Part shown: in pieces, positions 23,857 to 34,493 of the stretch | Numbering within the stretch: position 1 is the first letter of the stretch | Layout: every line of letters begins with the position of its first letter | Assembly (NCBI RefSeq): GCF_003313385.1 | Contig: NZ_QMHN01000001.1 | Span: 743,325-807,324 of the forward strand | Reading direction: 5' to 3' | DNA: 64,000 bases | From: Pedobacter chitinilyticus | GTDB taxonomy: Bacteria; Bacteroidota; Bacteroidia; Sphingobacteriales; Sphingobacteriaceae | Position numbers and translations under genes: made by a program | The notes under the pieces: model-generated | Seen by the model: the letters and a program-made list of their open reading frames with translations, nothing else | What the model was told of the DNA's origin: nothing | Database searches by the model: none

Positions 23857-26800
23857 ATGAGTAAAATTCTATCAAAAAGGATTTTGCAGAACGTAGCCAT
23901 GGTGCTTCTTTGGTGTTTCTTTCTGCAACTTAAAGCCTCAGCTAGCATTCACAACGCTGAATCTGAAAAATCATTAAAAATATTTAAAAACAGTGCGCAA
24001 ACGGAAATTACTGGTACCGTTACAGATGCGTCAGGTGTGCCTATGCCAGGTGTTGGCGTTAAAATAAAAGATACACAACTATCAGTAGTAACCAACGGTT
24101 CAGGAAAATTTGCCATCAGAACCAACAATTCAAATGCCGTATTGGTATTCACTAGCATTGGATATAAAACAAAAGAATTACCGTTGAACGGAAAAACCAG
24201 TGTAACAGTTACCCTAGAAGAAGATGATGCCAAAGGACTTTCTGAAGTGGTGGTAATTGGTTATGGTACGGCAAGTAGAAAAGATGTGACTGGTGCCATT
24301 TCCAGCGTTAACGCAGCCCGTTTAGAAAATGAAAATCCGCAAAGTGTGGCCGACATTTTAAAAGGTAATATTGCCGGGATGAGCGTAAGCTTAAATACTA
24401 GTGCTAAAGGTGGTGGTGATTTGTTGGTGAGGGGAAAATCAACCCTTACGGCTGGTAACTCGCCATTAATTGTATTAGACGGAATTATTTACAACGGTCA
24501 ATTATCTGACATTAACCCTAACGACATTGAAAGTGTAGATGTACTGAAAGATGCCAGTTCGCTTGCTGTTTACGGTGCCAAGGCAGCAACTGGGGTTGTG
24601 GCCATTACCACCAAAAAAGGAACAGGATCTAAACCAACCATTACCTTTAATACTAATGTTGGTTTGGCTCAACTGGCACAAAACATGAGACCTTACGATG
24701 GTCCAGGTTTTTTAGATTGGCGTGCAGATGTAATGAGAAGCGGTGCTTCAACGCCAAGTTATATTTACAACGACCCAAGAAACCTGCCTGCTGGAGTAAC
24801 CATTACACAATGGTTAAATGGACAAACTACTGCAGATCCTGTTGATTTATGGTTGAATAGACTTGGCTTAACCGCTAATGAAAAAGCCAATTATATGGCT
24901 GGAAAAACAACCAATTGGTACGATGACATTTTTAGAACTGGTTTCCGTCAGGACCATACTTTAAGTGTGAGCGGTAACAAAGAAGACATCAGATATTACA
25001 TGTCATTAGGCTACCAAAAAAACCAAAACTTAATTGAAGGTGGCGAGTTTAGCACGGTAAGATTTAGGTTAAACCTAGAAAGCCAAATTGCCAAATTTAT
25101 GACGGTTGGTGCCAATATCCAATACGCAGATAGGGACGAAGGTGCTATTGAAGCTGACTGGGGACAGTTGATCAACCTTTCACCATACGGAGACAAATAC
25201 AATCCCGATGGCAGCTTGCGTAGAATACCAACGGATGATGTGGGCTTAAATGCCAGAAATCCATTTTTAGATATGACCTATAATAGCCGAATGAATAGAC
25301 AAAATACCTTGTTCGGTAGTTTGTATGGTAAAGTAACCTTGCCATTCGGTATTACTTATCAGCTTAATTTTAGCCCTGGTATTGATATGTATCGTACATT
25401 CAATCACTTGTCTTCACAAAACCCTAACGTAATAACACCTGGAGGTTCAGTAACCAGAGCAAACGAAACTCGCTATAACTGGCAAGTAGATAACTTGATC
25501 AAATGGAATAGAACCTTTGGCAAAATCCATAACGTAGATGTAACCTTACTTGCAAATGCAGAGAAATATCAAACTTGGTGGACAAATGCAGGTAACTCAG
25601 GCTTTATTCCAAGCGATCTTTTGGGCTATCATAATTTAGCAGCGGGTATTTTGCCAACTGTAAATGCCGAAGATAAAGTATATACAGGTGATGCTTTAAT
25701 GGCGAGAGTGAACTACAGCTTGATGCAACGCTATTACCTTACTTTATCGTTAAGAAAAGATGGCTATTCAGTATTTGGTGTGAACTTTAAAGATGCTACT
25801 TTCCCAGCGGCGGCATTAGCATGGACATTTACTGAAGAGTCGTTCATGAAAAACATCAAATGGCTAAACTATGGTAAATTACGTTTTTCATATGGTATAA
25901 ATGGTAACAGGGATTTACGTAATCCAAGCAATGGTACGGTTGAGCCTTATGCGGCTTTGGCGGTATTAACCACAGGGAAATCAGTTGGTTTTGATGCCAA
26001 TGGAAACGTAGTATCGATTACGACCTTGGCTAACGGTGGTCGTATGGCCAACTCTGATTTAAGATGGGAAGAAACCAAGGCGTTTAACGTTGGTTTAGAC
26101 TTTTCTGTATTAAAAGATAGGTTAAGCGGAACAGTAGAATTCTATTCTAAACAAACCAATAACCTTTTGGTAGAGCAAAAAGTACCTGATATCACTGGAT
26201 ACGATTATGTTTATTCAAACCTAGCTGAAATCAAAAACAAGGGGATGGATATTACTTTGAACAGCAGAAACTTTAGTAGCACCAATTTCAAGTGGAATAC
26301 GAATTTCACCATGTCTTTCTCTAGAAATAAGATTGTTAAACTGGCATTACCAACTGACGACCCTGCAAACGGTTGGTTCATTGGTAGAGATATCAATAGT
26401 GTTTGGGATTATAGAGTGGTAGGCGTATGGCAAGAAAACGAAGTAGCCGAAGCCAATAAGTTTAATAAGGCAATTAGACCAGGTGATTTCAAATTACAAG
26501 ATAGAGATGGAAACTATGTGTATGGTGATGCGGATAAAGATTTCTTAGGATTTACCACACCCCGCTTCATTTTTGCGATGAGAAACGAATTTAATATCTT
26601 CAAAAACTTCGATGTTTCTTTCCAATTACTTTCTAACTGGGGACAATTAAAACAATTCAATACCGCTAAAAACCAACCAGGCAGTGTGGGATTTGCCCGT
26701 ATGACTTCATATCAAGTTCCTTATTGGACCCCGTCTAATCCAATTAATGATTATTCAAGATTAAATTCAGGAACAAGCGGTACCAGCTTTAACGTTTACA

Positions 26801-27009
26801 GAGATAACTCTTTCATCAGATTAAACGCTGTAGCGGTAGCCTATTCGTTACCACAAAGTTTACTAGGCAAAGTGAAAGTGAAAAATGCGAAAATATACGC
26901 CAACGTAAATAATGCCTACGTATGGACCAAGGATTGGAATTTCTGGGATCCAGAGAATAATGGCCCTACACCAAGAATTTACACCTTAGGTTTGAATGTT
27001 TCTTTATAA
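23857..27009 (+). CDS. SusC/RagA family TonB-dependent outer-membrane receptor
   Basis: The glycan importer of the PUL, energised by TonB. I choose the ATG at 23857 because MSKILSKRILQNVAMVLLW begins a signal peptide. The open frame to 23755 adds 34 residues rich in Cys/Asn that would block it. After the signal comes a carboxypeptidase-like regulatory domain (ITGTVTDASGVPMPGVGVKIKD), then the TonB-box-like EVVVIGYGT, the plug domain (VLDGIIYNGQLSDINPNDIESVDVLKDA, which is the SusC signature) and a beta-barrel to the C-terminal NVSL. At 1050 aa it is full length. The susD start codon overlaps its stop. Confidence 0.95.
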   Translation: MSKILSKRILQNVAMVLLWCFFLQLKASASIHNAESEKSLKIFKNSAQTEITGTVTDASGVPMPGVGVKIKDTQLSVVTNGSGKFAIRTNNSNAVLVFTSIGYKTKELPLNGKTSVTVTLEEDDAKGLSEVVVIGYGTASRKDVTGAISSVNAARLENENPQSVADILKGNIAGMSVSLNTSAKGGGDLLVRGKSTLTAGNSPLIVLDGIIYNGQLSDINPNDIESVDVLKDASSLAVYGAKAATGVVAITTKKGTGSKPTITFNTNVGLAQLAQNMRPYDGPGFLDWRADVMRSGASTPSYIYNDPRNLPAGVTITQWLNGQTTADPVDLWLNRLGLTANEKANYMAGKTTNWYDDIFRTGFRQDHTLSVSGNKEDIRYYMSLGYQKNQNLIEGGEFSTVRFRLNLESQIAKFMTVGANIQYADRDEGAIEADWGQLINLSPYGDKYNPDGSLRRIPTDDVGLNARNPFLDMTYNSRMNRQNTLFGSLYGKVTLPFGITYQLNFSPGIDMYRTFNHLSSQNPNVITPGGSVTRANETRYNWQVDNLIKWNRTFGKIHNVDVTLLANAEKYQTWWTNAGNSGFIPSDLLGYHNLAAGILPTVNAEDKVYTGDALMARVNYSLMQRYYLTLSLRKDGYSVFGVNFKDATFPAAALAWTFTEESFMKNIKWLNYGKLRFSYGINGNRDLRNPSNGTVEPYAALAVLTTGKSVGFDANGNVVSITTLANGGRMANSDLRWEETKAFNVGLDFSVLKDRLSGTVEFYSKQTNNLLVEQKVPDITGYDYVYSNLAEIKNKGMDITLNSRNFSSTNFKWNTNFTMSFSRNKIVKLALPTDDPANGWFIGRDINSVWDYRVVGVWQENEVAEANKFNKAIRPGDFKLQDRDGNYVYGDADKDFLGFTTPRFIFAMRNEFNIFKNFDVSFQLLSNWGQLKQFNTAKNQPGSVGFARMTSYQVPYWTPSNPINDYSRLNSGTSGTSFNVYRDNSFIRLNAVAVAYSLPQSLLGKVKVKNAKIYANVNNAYVWTKDWNFWDPENNGPTPRIYTLGLNVSL

Positions 27010-27020
27010 TGCTAATCAAA

Positions 27021-28901
27021 ATGAAAAATATAAATAAGAAAATTGCTGTATCATGCTTATCGGTAATCTTGTTGGCCGATATGGGTTGTAAAAAAGCCTT
27101 TTTAGATACAGATATGCTATCTACTTACCAGCCAACAAGTTTAAATACACCAGCGGCAATGCGTTCTGCCCTGGCTGGCGTATCCACAATCGTAAGAAGT
27201 GAATATTTTGGAGACTCGGCGCCAATGCTAACCGAATCGATTTTTTCAGATGTGGCTGTTGAAGGTACTACTGATAAAAGTACACCAGCTCAAGATTTAG
27301 TTACCCGTATTACTCCTGATGCCAATTTAAACAGTGACGATTACAACAAAATTGGATGGTACTGGACCAATGAATATCGTGCCATCAGGCAGGCCAATAC
27401 GGTAATTACCAATATTGATATTCCTAAATATGCTTCTGAAGCAGAGAAAAATGCCATTTTAGGAACGGCTTATTTCTACAGAGCTTATTTCTATTACAAA
27501 TTGGTACATCAGTTTGGCGATATCCCGGTTTTACTAAAAGATTTGGATGCCCCACGTACCGATTTTTATTCGACCAAAAGAGAAGTGATTTTGGCAAGAA
27601 TGAAAACGGATTTGGAATTTGCTCAAACTTGGGTAACCGATAATGTGGCTAAAGGCGAAGTAACTAAAGGTGCGGTAAGCCATTTGCTCACTAAAGTAAA
27701 TTTGGCCCTAGGTAAATTTGACGATGCCATCACTTCGGCCACCAATGTGATTAATGGCGGTAAATATGCCTTAATGACCACTCGCTTTGGTAGCACTGCT
27801 GCTGATATCACTAAAAACGTGGTATGGGATTTACACAGAATGGATAACAAAGCTATTCCTGCAAATAGAGAAGCTTTATTTTTAGTATTGGATAGAGAAG
27901 CATTTCGTGACTTAGGTGCAACCGCCAATGGTTCACAATTGATGCGTAATACCGTACCAGCATGGCACTTTGCCAACGTAAAAACGCCTTCTGGAGCAAC
28001 AGCAATGGTAGATGCTGCTACTGCAGAGATTCCATTGACTAGAATGTATGGTAGAGGTATTGGAAGGTACCGTGGTACACCTTACAGTACACAATACATT
28101 TGGACCGACAATACAGATTATAGACATGCTAAAGGAATGTGGATGGACATGACGGATTTAGTTTACAACAATCCAGCATTAAAAACCTCTTCAAATTTAG
28201 CCGACAGAGCATTATATGGTCAACCATTGCAACCTTATAACTCATCAAACGTAGCACAAAGATTTCAAAACGGCGCTTTAGATACCATTCGTCACTGGTT
28301 TGGCTGGCCACACTACAAAGTATTCATCAATTCAACCAATGCCTTGGCAACTGACCCTTATTGGAATCCGCCTCGTGGTACTAATACCGATTGGTATGTG
28401 TTCCGTTTAGCAGAAACGTATTTATTACGTGCAGAGGCTTACTATTGGAAAGGCGATTTAGGTTTGGCCATGGCTGATATTAATGAAGTTAGAAGACGTG
28501 CTAATGCAACCCTTTTAACTGATGCCAGCAAAGTTACCATCGGTACCATTTTAGATGAGCGTGCAAGAGAATTGTTCTGGGAAGAGTCACGTAAAACAGA
28601 GTTAACTCGTATAGCTTTCATTTTTGCACAAACGGGTAAACCTGCCTATAATGGTAAAACATACAGCTTGGCTACTTTTTCAGATAACAACTTCTTCTAT
28701 GATCGCATCATGGAAAAGAATGATTTCTACAAAAATAATGTACCAACGTTACAAGGGGTAAAATATACTATAGCCTCATATCATGTATTATGGCCAATTC
28801 CTGCATCAGCACAAAGATTTAATACCACAGGACATATTAACCAAAACAAAGGTTATATAGGCTATGAAAGCAATGTTCCTGCAAAGGACAAAATTGAGTA
28901 A
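27021..28901 (+). CDS. SusD/RagB family nutrient-binding outer-membrane lipoprotein
   Basis: The surface lid of the SusCD transporter, which captures oligosaccharides. Translation from 27021 gives MKNINKKIAVSCLSVILLADMGC, a lipoprotein signal. An ATG at 27009 overlapping the susC stop adds 4 residues and may aid coupling. The TPR-like helices appear as AIRQANTVITNI and GTAYFYRAYFYYKLVHQFGDIP, the standard SusD block. The C-terminal FRLAETYLLRAEAYYWKGD, LDERARELFWEESRKTELTR and LWPIPASAQRFN are also diagnostic. A hairpin terminator follows. Confidence 0.95.
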   Translation: MKNINKKIAVSCLSVILLADMGCKKAFLDTDMLSTYQPTSLNTPAAMRSALAGVSTIVRSEYFGDSAPMLTESIFSDVAVEGTTDKSTPAQDLVTRITPDANLNSDDYNKIGWYWTNEYRAIRQANTVITNIDIPKYASEAEKNAILGTAYFYRAYFYYKLVHQFGDIPVLLKDLDAPRTDFYSTKREVILARMKTDLEFAQTWVTDNVAKGEVTKGAVSHLLTKVNLALGKFDDAITSATNVINGGKYALMTTRFGSTAADITKNVVWDLHRMDNKAIPANREALFLVLDREAFRDLGATANGSQLMRNTVPAWHFANVKTPSGATAMVDAATAEIPLTRMYGRGIGRYRGTPYSTQYIWTDNTDYRHAKGMWMDMTDLVYNNPALKTSSNLADRALYGQPLQPYNSSNVAQRFQNGALDTIRHWFGWPHYKVFINSTNALATDPYWNPPRGTNTDWYVFRLAETYLLRAEAYYWKGDLGLAMADINEVRRRANATLLTDASKVTIGTILDERARELFWEESRKTELTRIAFIFAQTGKPAYNGKTYSLATFSDNNFFYDRIMEKNDFYKNNVPTLQGVKYTIASYHVLWPIPASAQRFNTTGHINQNKGYIGYESNVPAKDKIE

Positions 28902-28935
28902 TGGTTTTTTTTCATAAAATAGGTTAGTAGATTGG

Positions 28936-28959
28936 AGGAGCATCCAAATGGATGCTCCT
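28936..28959 (+). terminator. Hairpin after susD
   Basis: A perfect 10-bp stem AGGAGCATCC / GGATGCTCCT with loop AAAT, followed by TATTAAAT. It may cause partial termination, giving higher susCD than enzyme expression, as in many PULs (inference). Confidence 0.7.
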
Positions 28960-29026
28960 TATTAAATCACTTCCCCCATAATTCTAATAGTATCCCTCTA
29001 ATTGATCACTCGTTAAAAGTATCTTC

Positions 29027-31657
29027 TTGAAAACAAAACTCACTTTCCTTCTTTTATTCAGCTTCCTTCAAGTCTTTTCACAGTCGAAAATAAATGTAAA
29101 ACCACGAACGGCAATTAATATCAATCAAAACTGGAGCTTCTCCAAAGATCCTAAAGCTCAAGGTTATGCGCTGCTAAAATACACGCCTGTAAATATTCCC
29201 CATACCTGGAATGCCTTTGATGTATTAGATGATGTGCCTGGTTATTATAGAGGTGCGGGCTACTATAAAAAAAAGCTTCAACTTCAACCTAGTTGGAAAA
29301 CAAAGAAAATATATCTTGATTTTGGTGGAGCAAACCAAGAAACAGAAGTTTATTTAAATGGCAAAAAAATTGGACAGCACATCGGCGGCTATACTGGTTT
29401 CATGGTTGCATTAAACGATTTAAAATTTAATGGCAATGATGAAATCATTGTAAAAGTTGATAATAGTTACAATGAAGCCATAGCCCCATTAACGGGCGAT
29501 TTCACCTTTTTTGGCGGCTTATACCGAAATGTTTCTTTGGTAATTGTTAACGATGCGCATTTTGCAGAAGAGCAATATGGCACAAATGGCGTATACATTC
29601 ATGCAGAAAATGTCAGCCAGCAAAATGCCACCATTCAAGTGAAAGGCAATATCGCTGATCACACAGGCAAACAGTTGAAAGTAATCACTACCATTATCGA
29701 TGCAGTTGCCAATAAAGTGGGAGAAAGTAGCATCGTTGGTGTTAATGCTTTTCAACTCCCTCAAATACAAATCAAGAACCCAATTTTATGGTCTCCCGAA
29801 AGACCATATCTATATAAAACCATCACCAAGCTGATAGATCCAACCACGAATAAAGTATTAGACGAAATTAAAATAAATGTTGGCTTAAGATATTTCAGTT
29901 TTGATGCTGAAAAAGGCTTTTTCTTAAATGGAAAGCAAACCAAATTAATCGGTGCTAGTCGTCATCAGGATTTTGCAAAAATGGGTAATGCCGTACCTTC
30001 GGCATTACAAGTAAAGGATGTAGAACTGCTCAAGGAAATGGGCGGGAACTTTTTGCGTGTAGCACATTATCCCCAAGACCAAGCCATTCTCGACGCCTGC
30101 GATCGTTTGGGTATTTTAGCCTCGGTTGAAATTCCAATAGTGAACGAAATCACGGAAAGCGAAGCCTTCTACAACAATTGCAAAGCCATGCAGGTAGAAA
30201 TGATCAAGCAAGGCTACAACCATCCAAGCATTATCATGTGGGCCTATATGAATGAGGTATTGCTTAAAATGCGCTACGGAAATGATCCAGAGAGAAAGAA
30301 GACCTATTTAAAGAATATTGAAAATCTTGCACAGCAATTAGAAGATTTGACCCGCAAAATGGATCCTACACGCTATACTTTAATGAGCAATCATGGTGAT
30401 GTAAATGGATATACCAATGCAGGTTTAACTAAAATCCCTATGGTGGTAGGATGGAACCTTTACCAAGGTTGGTATGGTGGAAAATCGGAAGACTTTGGCC
30501 CTAATTTGGACAAGATACATGCAGCCATGCCCGATAAACCTTTAATGGTGACCGAATACGGGGCAGACGTTGATCCAAGAATACACGCCGACCTTCCTGT
30601 GAGGTTCGACAAAAGCTTGGAATATGGAATGGACTACCATCAAATCTATATCAAAGCCATTATGCAGCGTCCCTTCATTGCGGGTGCTGCAGCGTGGAAT
30701 TTATCCGATTTCAGTTCTGAAACTAGAAGCGAAACCATGCCAGGTATCAACAACAAAGGATTGCTCACCTTGGATAGAAAACCAAAAAACACCTATTTCT
30801 TATACAAAGCAAACTTTAGCCCAGTGCCTTATATTAAAATTGGTGATGGTTCATGGACATTAAGATCTGACGTTAAGACTAAGCAAAATCTAAGCGTCAT
30901 CAGTAATTTAGATAGCGGAACGTTAACGGTAAATGGAAAGACTTACGAAAAAAAGGCATTTAAAGAAACACTCGCCAATTGGCAGATTGATCTTAAATTG
31001 GGTAAAAATACAATCATTGCCAAAGGCTACAAAAATGGAAAGTTATTTACTGATCAAAGTACTATTGATTTTGTGTTGCAGCCACAAGCCTTTTTAAATG
31101 GAACCCATTCTTTTAATATCCTAATGGGTTCACAAAGACAATTTATAGATGACCAGCAACGAATTTGGCTACCAAGCAAAGCTTACGAACAAAACGGCTG
31201 GGGACATTTAGGTGGCGAAGCATTCAAAATTAAGAATAGTGGTAGGATGGCTTATGGTTCAGATAAAAATATCCTGGGAACACAAAACGATCCTATTTAC
31301 CAAACCCAGCAGGTAGGTATAAATGGATACCAGCTCACTGTACCTAAAGGAAAATATGAAATCACCTTACATTTTGCAGAGCTCATGGGAAATGGCATAC
31401 AAACCAATTTACCCTATAACTTGGATAGCTTGATTGCAGAAGGGAAGGATGTGCCACCTCAACGTATTTTTGATGCTTACTTGAATGGCAAACTGATAAT
31501 TAAAGCTTTAAACCTAGCAGCTAAATATGGCGTCGCCCAAAAAGTAGAAAGAAAGTTTGAATGTACTGTTAGCGATGATAAGGGTATCCAAATCACTTTT
31601 AAAAGTGTAGAAGGAAAGCCTGTTTTAAATGCACTTCAGGTGAAAAAAGTAAAATAA
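29027..31657 (+). CDS. Glycoside hydrolase family 2 protein with C-terminal malectin-like domain
   Basis: A secreted retaining exo-glycosidase. It starts at a TTG giving MKTKLTFLLLFSFLQVFSQS, a clean Sec signal. The order of domains is the GH2 sugar-binding jelly roll (YYRGAGYYKKKL, then YLNGKKIGQHIGGYTGF), an Ig-like domain, and the TIM barrel with acid/base E410 in MWAYMNEVLL and nucleophile E510 in MVTEYGADVD. The usual GNE is MNE here. A C-terminal malectin/CBM-like module (about 690-876, NGWGHLGGEAF) is added. The specificity (beta-galactosidase, beta-glucuronidase or other) cannot be read. The lyase and GH88 partners point to an acidic glycan. Confidence 0.9.
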   Translation: MKTKLTFLLLFSFLQVFSQSKINVKPRTAININQNWSFSKDPKAQGYALLKYTPVNIPHTWNAFDVLDDVPGYYRGAGYYKKKLQLQPSWKTKKIYLDFGGANQETEVYLNGKKIGQHIGGYTGFMVALNDLKFNGNDEIIVKVDNSYNEAIAPLTGDFTFFGGLYRNVSLVIVNDAHFAEEQYGTNGVYIHAENVSQQNATIQVKGNIADHTGKQLKVITTIIDAVANKVGESSIVGVNAFQLPQIQIKNPILWSPERPYLYKTITKLIDPTTNKVLDEIKINVGLRYFSFDAEKGFFLNGKQTKLIGASRHQDFAKMGNAVPSALQVKDVELLKEMGGNFLRVAHYPQDQAILDACDRLGILASVEIPIVNEITESEAFYNNCKAMQVEMIKQGYNHPSIIMWAYMNEVLLKMRYGNDPERKKTYLKNIENLAQQLEDLTRKMDPTRYTLMSNHGDVNGYTNAGLTKIPMVVGWNLYQGWYGGKSEDFGPNLDKIHAAMPDKPLMVTEYGADVDPRIHADLPVRFDKSLEYGMDYHQIYIKAIMQRPFIAGAAAWNLSDFSSETRSETMPGINNKGLLTLDRKPKNTYFLYKANFSPVPYIKIGDGSWTLRSDVKTKQNLSVISNLDSGTLTVNGKTYEKKAFKETLANWQIDLKLGKNTIIAKGYKNGKLFTDQSTIDFVLQPQAFLNGTHSFNILMGSQRQFIDDQQRIWLPSKAYEQNGWGHLGGEAFKIKNSGRMAYGSDKNILGTQNDPIYQTQQVGINGYQLTVPKGKYEITLHFAELMGNGIQTNLPYNLDSLIAEGKDVPPQRIFDAYLNGKLIIKALNLAAKYGVAQKVERKFECTVSDDKGIQITFKSVEGKPVLNALQVKKVK

Positions 31658-31682
31658 TAGTCTGCCAAAAAAGAAGATTAGT

Positions 31683-31698
31683 CCGCAAACGTTTTCGT
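31683..31698. promoter_or_regulatory. Palindromic operator-like site upstream of the second GH2 gene
   Basis: CCGCAAACGTTTTCGT shares 15 bases with the site before susC (23589-23603) and is likewise followed by a run of T. It sits 25 bp after the first GH2 stop and 330 bp before the next start, so the PUL probably has a second promoter here. The rest of this 370-bp gap shows nothing else I can name. Confidence 0.6.
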
Positions 31699-32027
31699 GT
31701 TTTTTCGCAGCTATTTTTTCAACATGTTTTGGTTTGGAGTAGACATCATTAATTATTCAAAAGTAATTGATATATGTTAATGAAATTATCTCCAAAACGA
31801 TATTAATAAGCTTTATTTCAGTTAATTAAAAAGAAATAAAACATCAAAAAGGTTATACTGTAGCACTAACGAACTAAACAACGAAACGACATTTTCTATT
31901 AGACTTATTCGATTAAAATGAAGCAGCACATAAGGGAGATAGTTTGCCAAACAAAAAGCGTTTTGTAGCTTACAGGGATAAAAATGTTGGAGGAAATCCT
32001 GCATTCAACCAAATAAAAACTTTAAGT

Positions 32028-34490
32028 ATGTTCAAAAAAATCAAACTGCTATTTCTATGCTTAATTGCAGTAAGCCAAGCTTTACAAGCTCAAAATTCAA
32101 AACGGTTAAATACGGATTGGGAGTTTGTAAAACAAGATTTAGGCGGTATTTGGGAAGCTGTGCGTACCGCAGGCAAAGGAAACCCAGAAGAACTTCCGTT
32201 TTGGCAAAAAGTTAATTTACCGCATTGCTTTAATGCTACTGATGCCACCAATCCCGATGTTCATTATTATCAGGGACCAGGTTGGTATCGCACCAATATT
32301 GATATAGAGAACCCGTACACCAACGGTAGAACGCTATTACATTTTGAAGGCGCAGGGCAAAAAACCGAAATATACATTTACACGACTAAAGTAGCTTCAC
32401 ATGTGGGCGGTTACGAGGAATGGACAGCTGACATTACCGATGCCGTAGCTGCTTTTAAGAAGCTACCTGTTTATAAAACGCAATTCAAGGGCAAGGTACC
32501 AGTCATCATTCGTTGTGATAACAGTAGAGATTTGGAAATGATGCCATCCAGTTTATCTGATTTCAACGTTTACGGGGGACTTTATCGCTACCTAAATTTA
32601 GTGTACAATCCGCCTTTGGCTGTAGATAAGATTTTTGCTAATGCTTCAGTTGACGCCAAAGGAAGTTTGGGTAAACTGTCTATAAAAGCGAGATTGCTTA
32701 ACGCCGATCAAATCAAAACAGCAACCCTAAAAATCAACTTGGTTGATCCAAGTGGAAAAAATGTTTTGAGCATCGATAAAAGCATCAATACTTTTAAAGG
32801 TGATTCCTTATTGCTGGAAACCAGTGTCAAATCGCCAAAATTATGGTCGACAGAGTTACCACACCAATATGAAGTAAAACTGAGTTTATCTGCCAATGGA
32901 CAAACTTACCAATTGAGTCAAAAGATAGGATTCAGGCATTTCGAATTTGTAAAGAAAGGCCCGTTTACGATTAATGGAAAACGATTGTTGCTACGAGGAA
33001 CGCATCGACACGAAGACCATGCTGGAGTTGCCGCTGCCATGACGGAAGAAATGATGGTAACTGAAATGAAGATGATGAAGGAAATGGGGGTAAACTTCAT
33101 TCGCTTGGGTCACTACCAACAATCTCGCATCATTCTTGACCTTTGCGATAGCCTAGGTATTTTGGTTTGGGAGGAAATTCCTTGGTGTCGTGGTGGTTTG
33201 GGCGGCGCAGTTTACCAAGCTCAAGGCAAACGTATGCTGACCAATATGATTGAACAACATTACAATCATCCATCCATTATTATTTGGGGATTAGGTAACG
33301 AAAACGACTGGCCTGGTGATTTCAGCGAATTTGATAAAGAAAAGATCCGCACTTACATGAAAGAGCTTAATAACTTGTCGCACCAATTAGACCCATCAAG
33401 AAGCACGGCCATTAGACGTTGTGACTTCTGTAGAGACATTGTCGATGTCTATTCACCTTCTATTTGGGCGGGTTGGTATCGTGGCAACTACACCGAATAT
33501 AAAAGTGTTTCGCAAGGCGAATTTGATAAGTCAGACCGTTTCCTACATGTAGAATGGGGAGGAGATAGCCATGCCCGACGTCATTCTGAAAATCCAGACA
33601 ATGCTTTGTTAAAGATCAGACAAGGCGGCGGTGCCGATGAAAGGGCAGGAGATGCCTCTTTATACGGTGGCGCTGCAAGGGTAAGTAAAGATGGTGATTG
33701 GAGTGAAAGTTATATTGCCAACCTCATCGACTGGCATTTGAAAGAACAAGAAACCATGCCTTGGCTTTCGGGAACGGCCTATTGGCCTTTTAAAGATTTC
33801 AGTACACCTATCCGCCCTGAAAATCCAGTACCTTATGTGAACCAAAAAGGAGTAATTGAGCGTGATTTCACCAAAAAGGAGTCCTTCTATATTTTCCAAT
33901 CTTATTGGACCAACATCCCAATGGTACACATTTACGGGCACTCATGGCCAGTACGTTGGGGTGCAGAAGGTGAAGAGAAAATGGTAAAAGTGTACTCTAA
34001 TTGTGATGAAGCTGAACTTTTTGTGAATGGAAAAAGCTTCGGCGTGAAGAAACGCAATAGTCAAGATTTTCCTGCTGCGGGCTTACGTTGGTCGGTGCCA
34101 ATGCAAAAAGGAACTTATCATTTTAAAGTAGTCGCTAAAAAAGGTAAGTTAACCGTTACCGATGAAATTACGCAAGAATATCAGACTGAAAAATGGGCCA
34201 AACCAACACAACTTACTTTAAATAAAATCAGCGAAGCCGATGGTGTAGCCACCGTAGAAGTAAAAGCTTACGATGCGAATAAAGTACTTTGTTTAGATGC
34301 TGCCAATGAAGTTAATTTCAGTTTAATTGGTGATGGAGAACTCATTAAAGACCAAGGAACTTCTACGGGGTCTTCTAAAGTTCAACTTTATAACGGACGA
34401 GCGATGATTAAGCTTAAAACCAACCAAAAGAAAAGTATCGTATCCGTAAGTGCTAAAGATTTACCAACCGTTTTTCTAAATATTGAATAA
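32028..34490 (+). CDS. Glycoside hydrolase family 2 protein (beta-galactosidase/glucuronidase-like)
   Basis: The second secreted GH2 of the PUL, 820 aa from the ATG at 32028, which starts a signal peptide (MFKKIKLLFLCLIAVSQAL). The upstream frame to 31944 would displace it. It has a jelly roll (YYQGPGWYRTNIDI), an Ig-like domain, and a barrel with acid/base E425 in IIWGLGNENDW and nucleophile E509 in LHVEWGGDSHAR. A C-terminal Ig/DUF4982-type stretch (VKVYSNCDEAELFVNGKSFG) follows. It is only distantly similar to the first GH2, so it likely cuts a different linkage. The lyase gene starts 3 bp after its stop. Confidence 0.9.
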   Translation: MFKKIKLLFLCLIAVSQALQAQNSKRLNTDWEFVKQDLGGIWEAVRTAGKGNPEELPFWQKVNLPHCFNATDATNPDVHYYQGPGWYRTNIDIENPYTNGRTLLHFEGAGQKTEIYIYTTKVASHVGGYEEWTADITDAVAAFKKLPVYKTQFKGKVPVIIRCDNSRDLEMMPSSLSDFNVYGGLYRYLNLVYNPPLAVDKIFANASVDAKGSLGKLSIKARLLNADQIKTATLKINLVDPSGKNVLSIDKSINTFKGDSLLLETSVKSPKLWSTELPHQYEVKLSLSANGQTYQLSQKIGFRHFEFVKKGPFTINGKRLLLRGTHRHEDHAGVAAAMTEEMMVTEMKMMKEMGVNFIRLGHYQQSRIILDLCDSLGILVWEEIPWCRGGLGGAVYQAQGKRMLTNMIEQHYNHPSIIIWGLGNENDWPGDFSEFDKEKIRTYMKELNNLSHQLDPSRSTAIRRCDFCRDIVDVYSPSIWAGWYRGNYTEYKSVSQGEFDKSDRFLHVEWGGDSHARRHSENPDNALLKIRQGGGADERAGDASLYGGAARVSKDGDWSESYIANLIDWHLKEQETMPWLSGTAYWPFKDFSTPIRPENPVPYVNQKGVIERDFTKKESFYIFQSYWTNIPMVHIYGHSWPVRWGAEGEEKMVKVYSNCDEAELFVNGKSFGVKKRNSQDFPAAGLRWSVPMQKGTYHFKVVAKKGKLTVTDEITQEYQTEKWAKPTQLTLNKISEADGVATVEVKAYDANKVLCLDAANEVNFSLIGDGELIKDQGTSTGSSKVQLYNGRAMIKLKTNQKKSIVSVSAKDLPTVFLNIE

Positions 34491-34493
34491 CAT

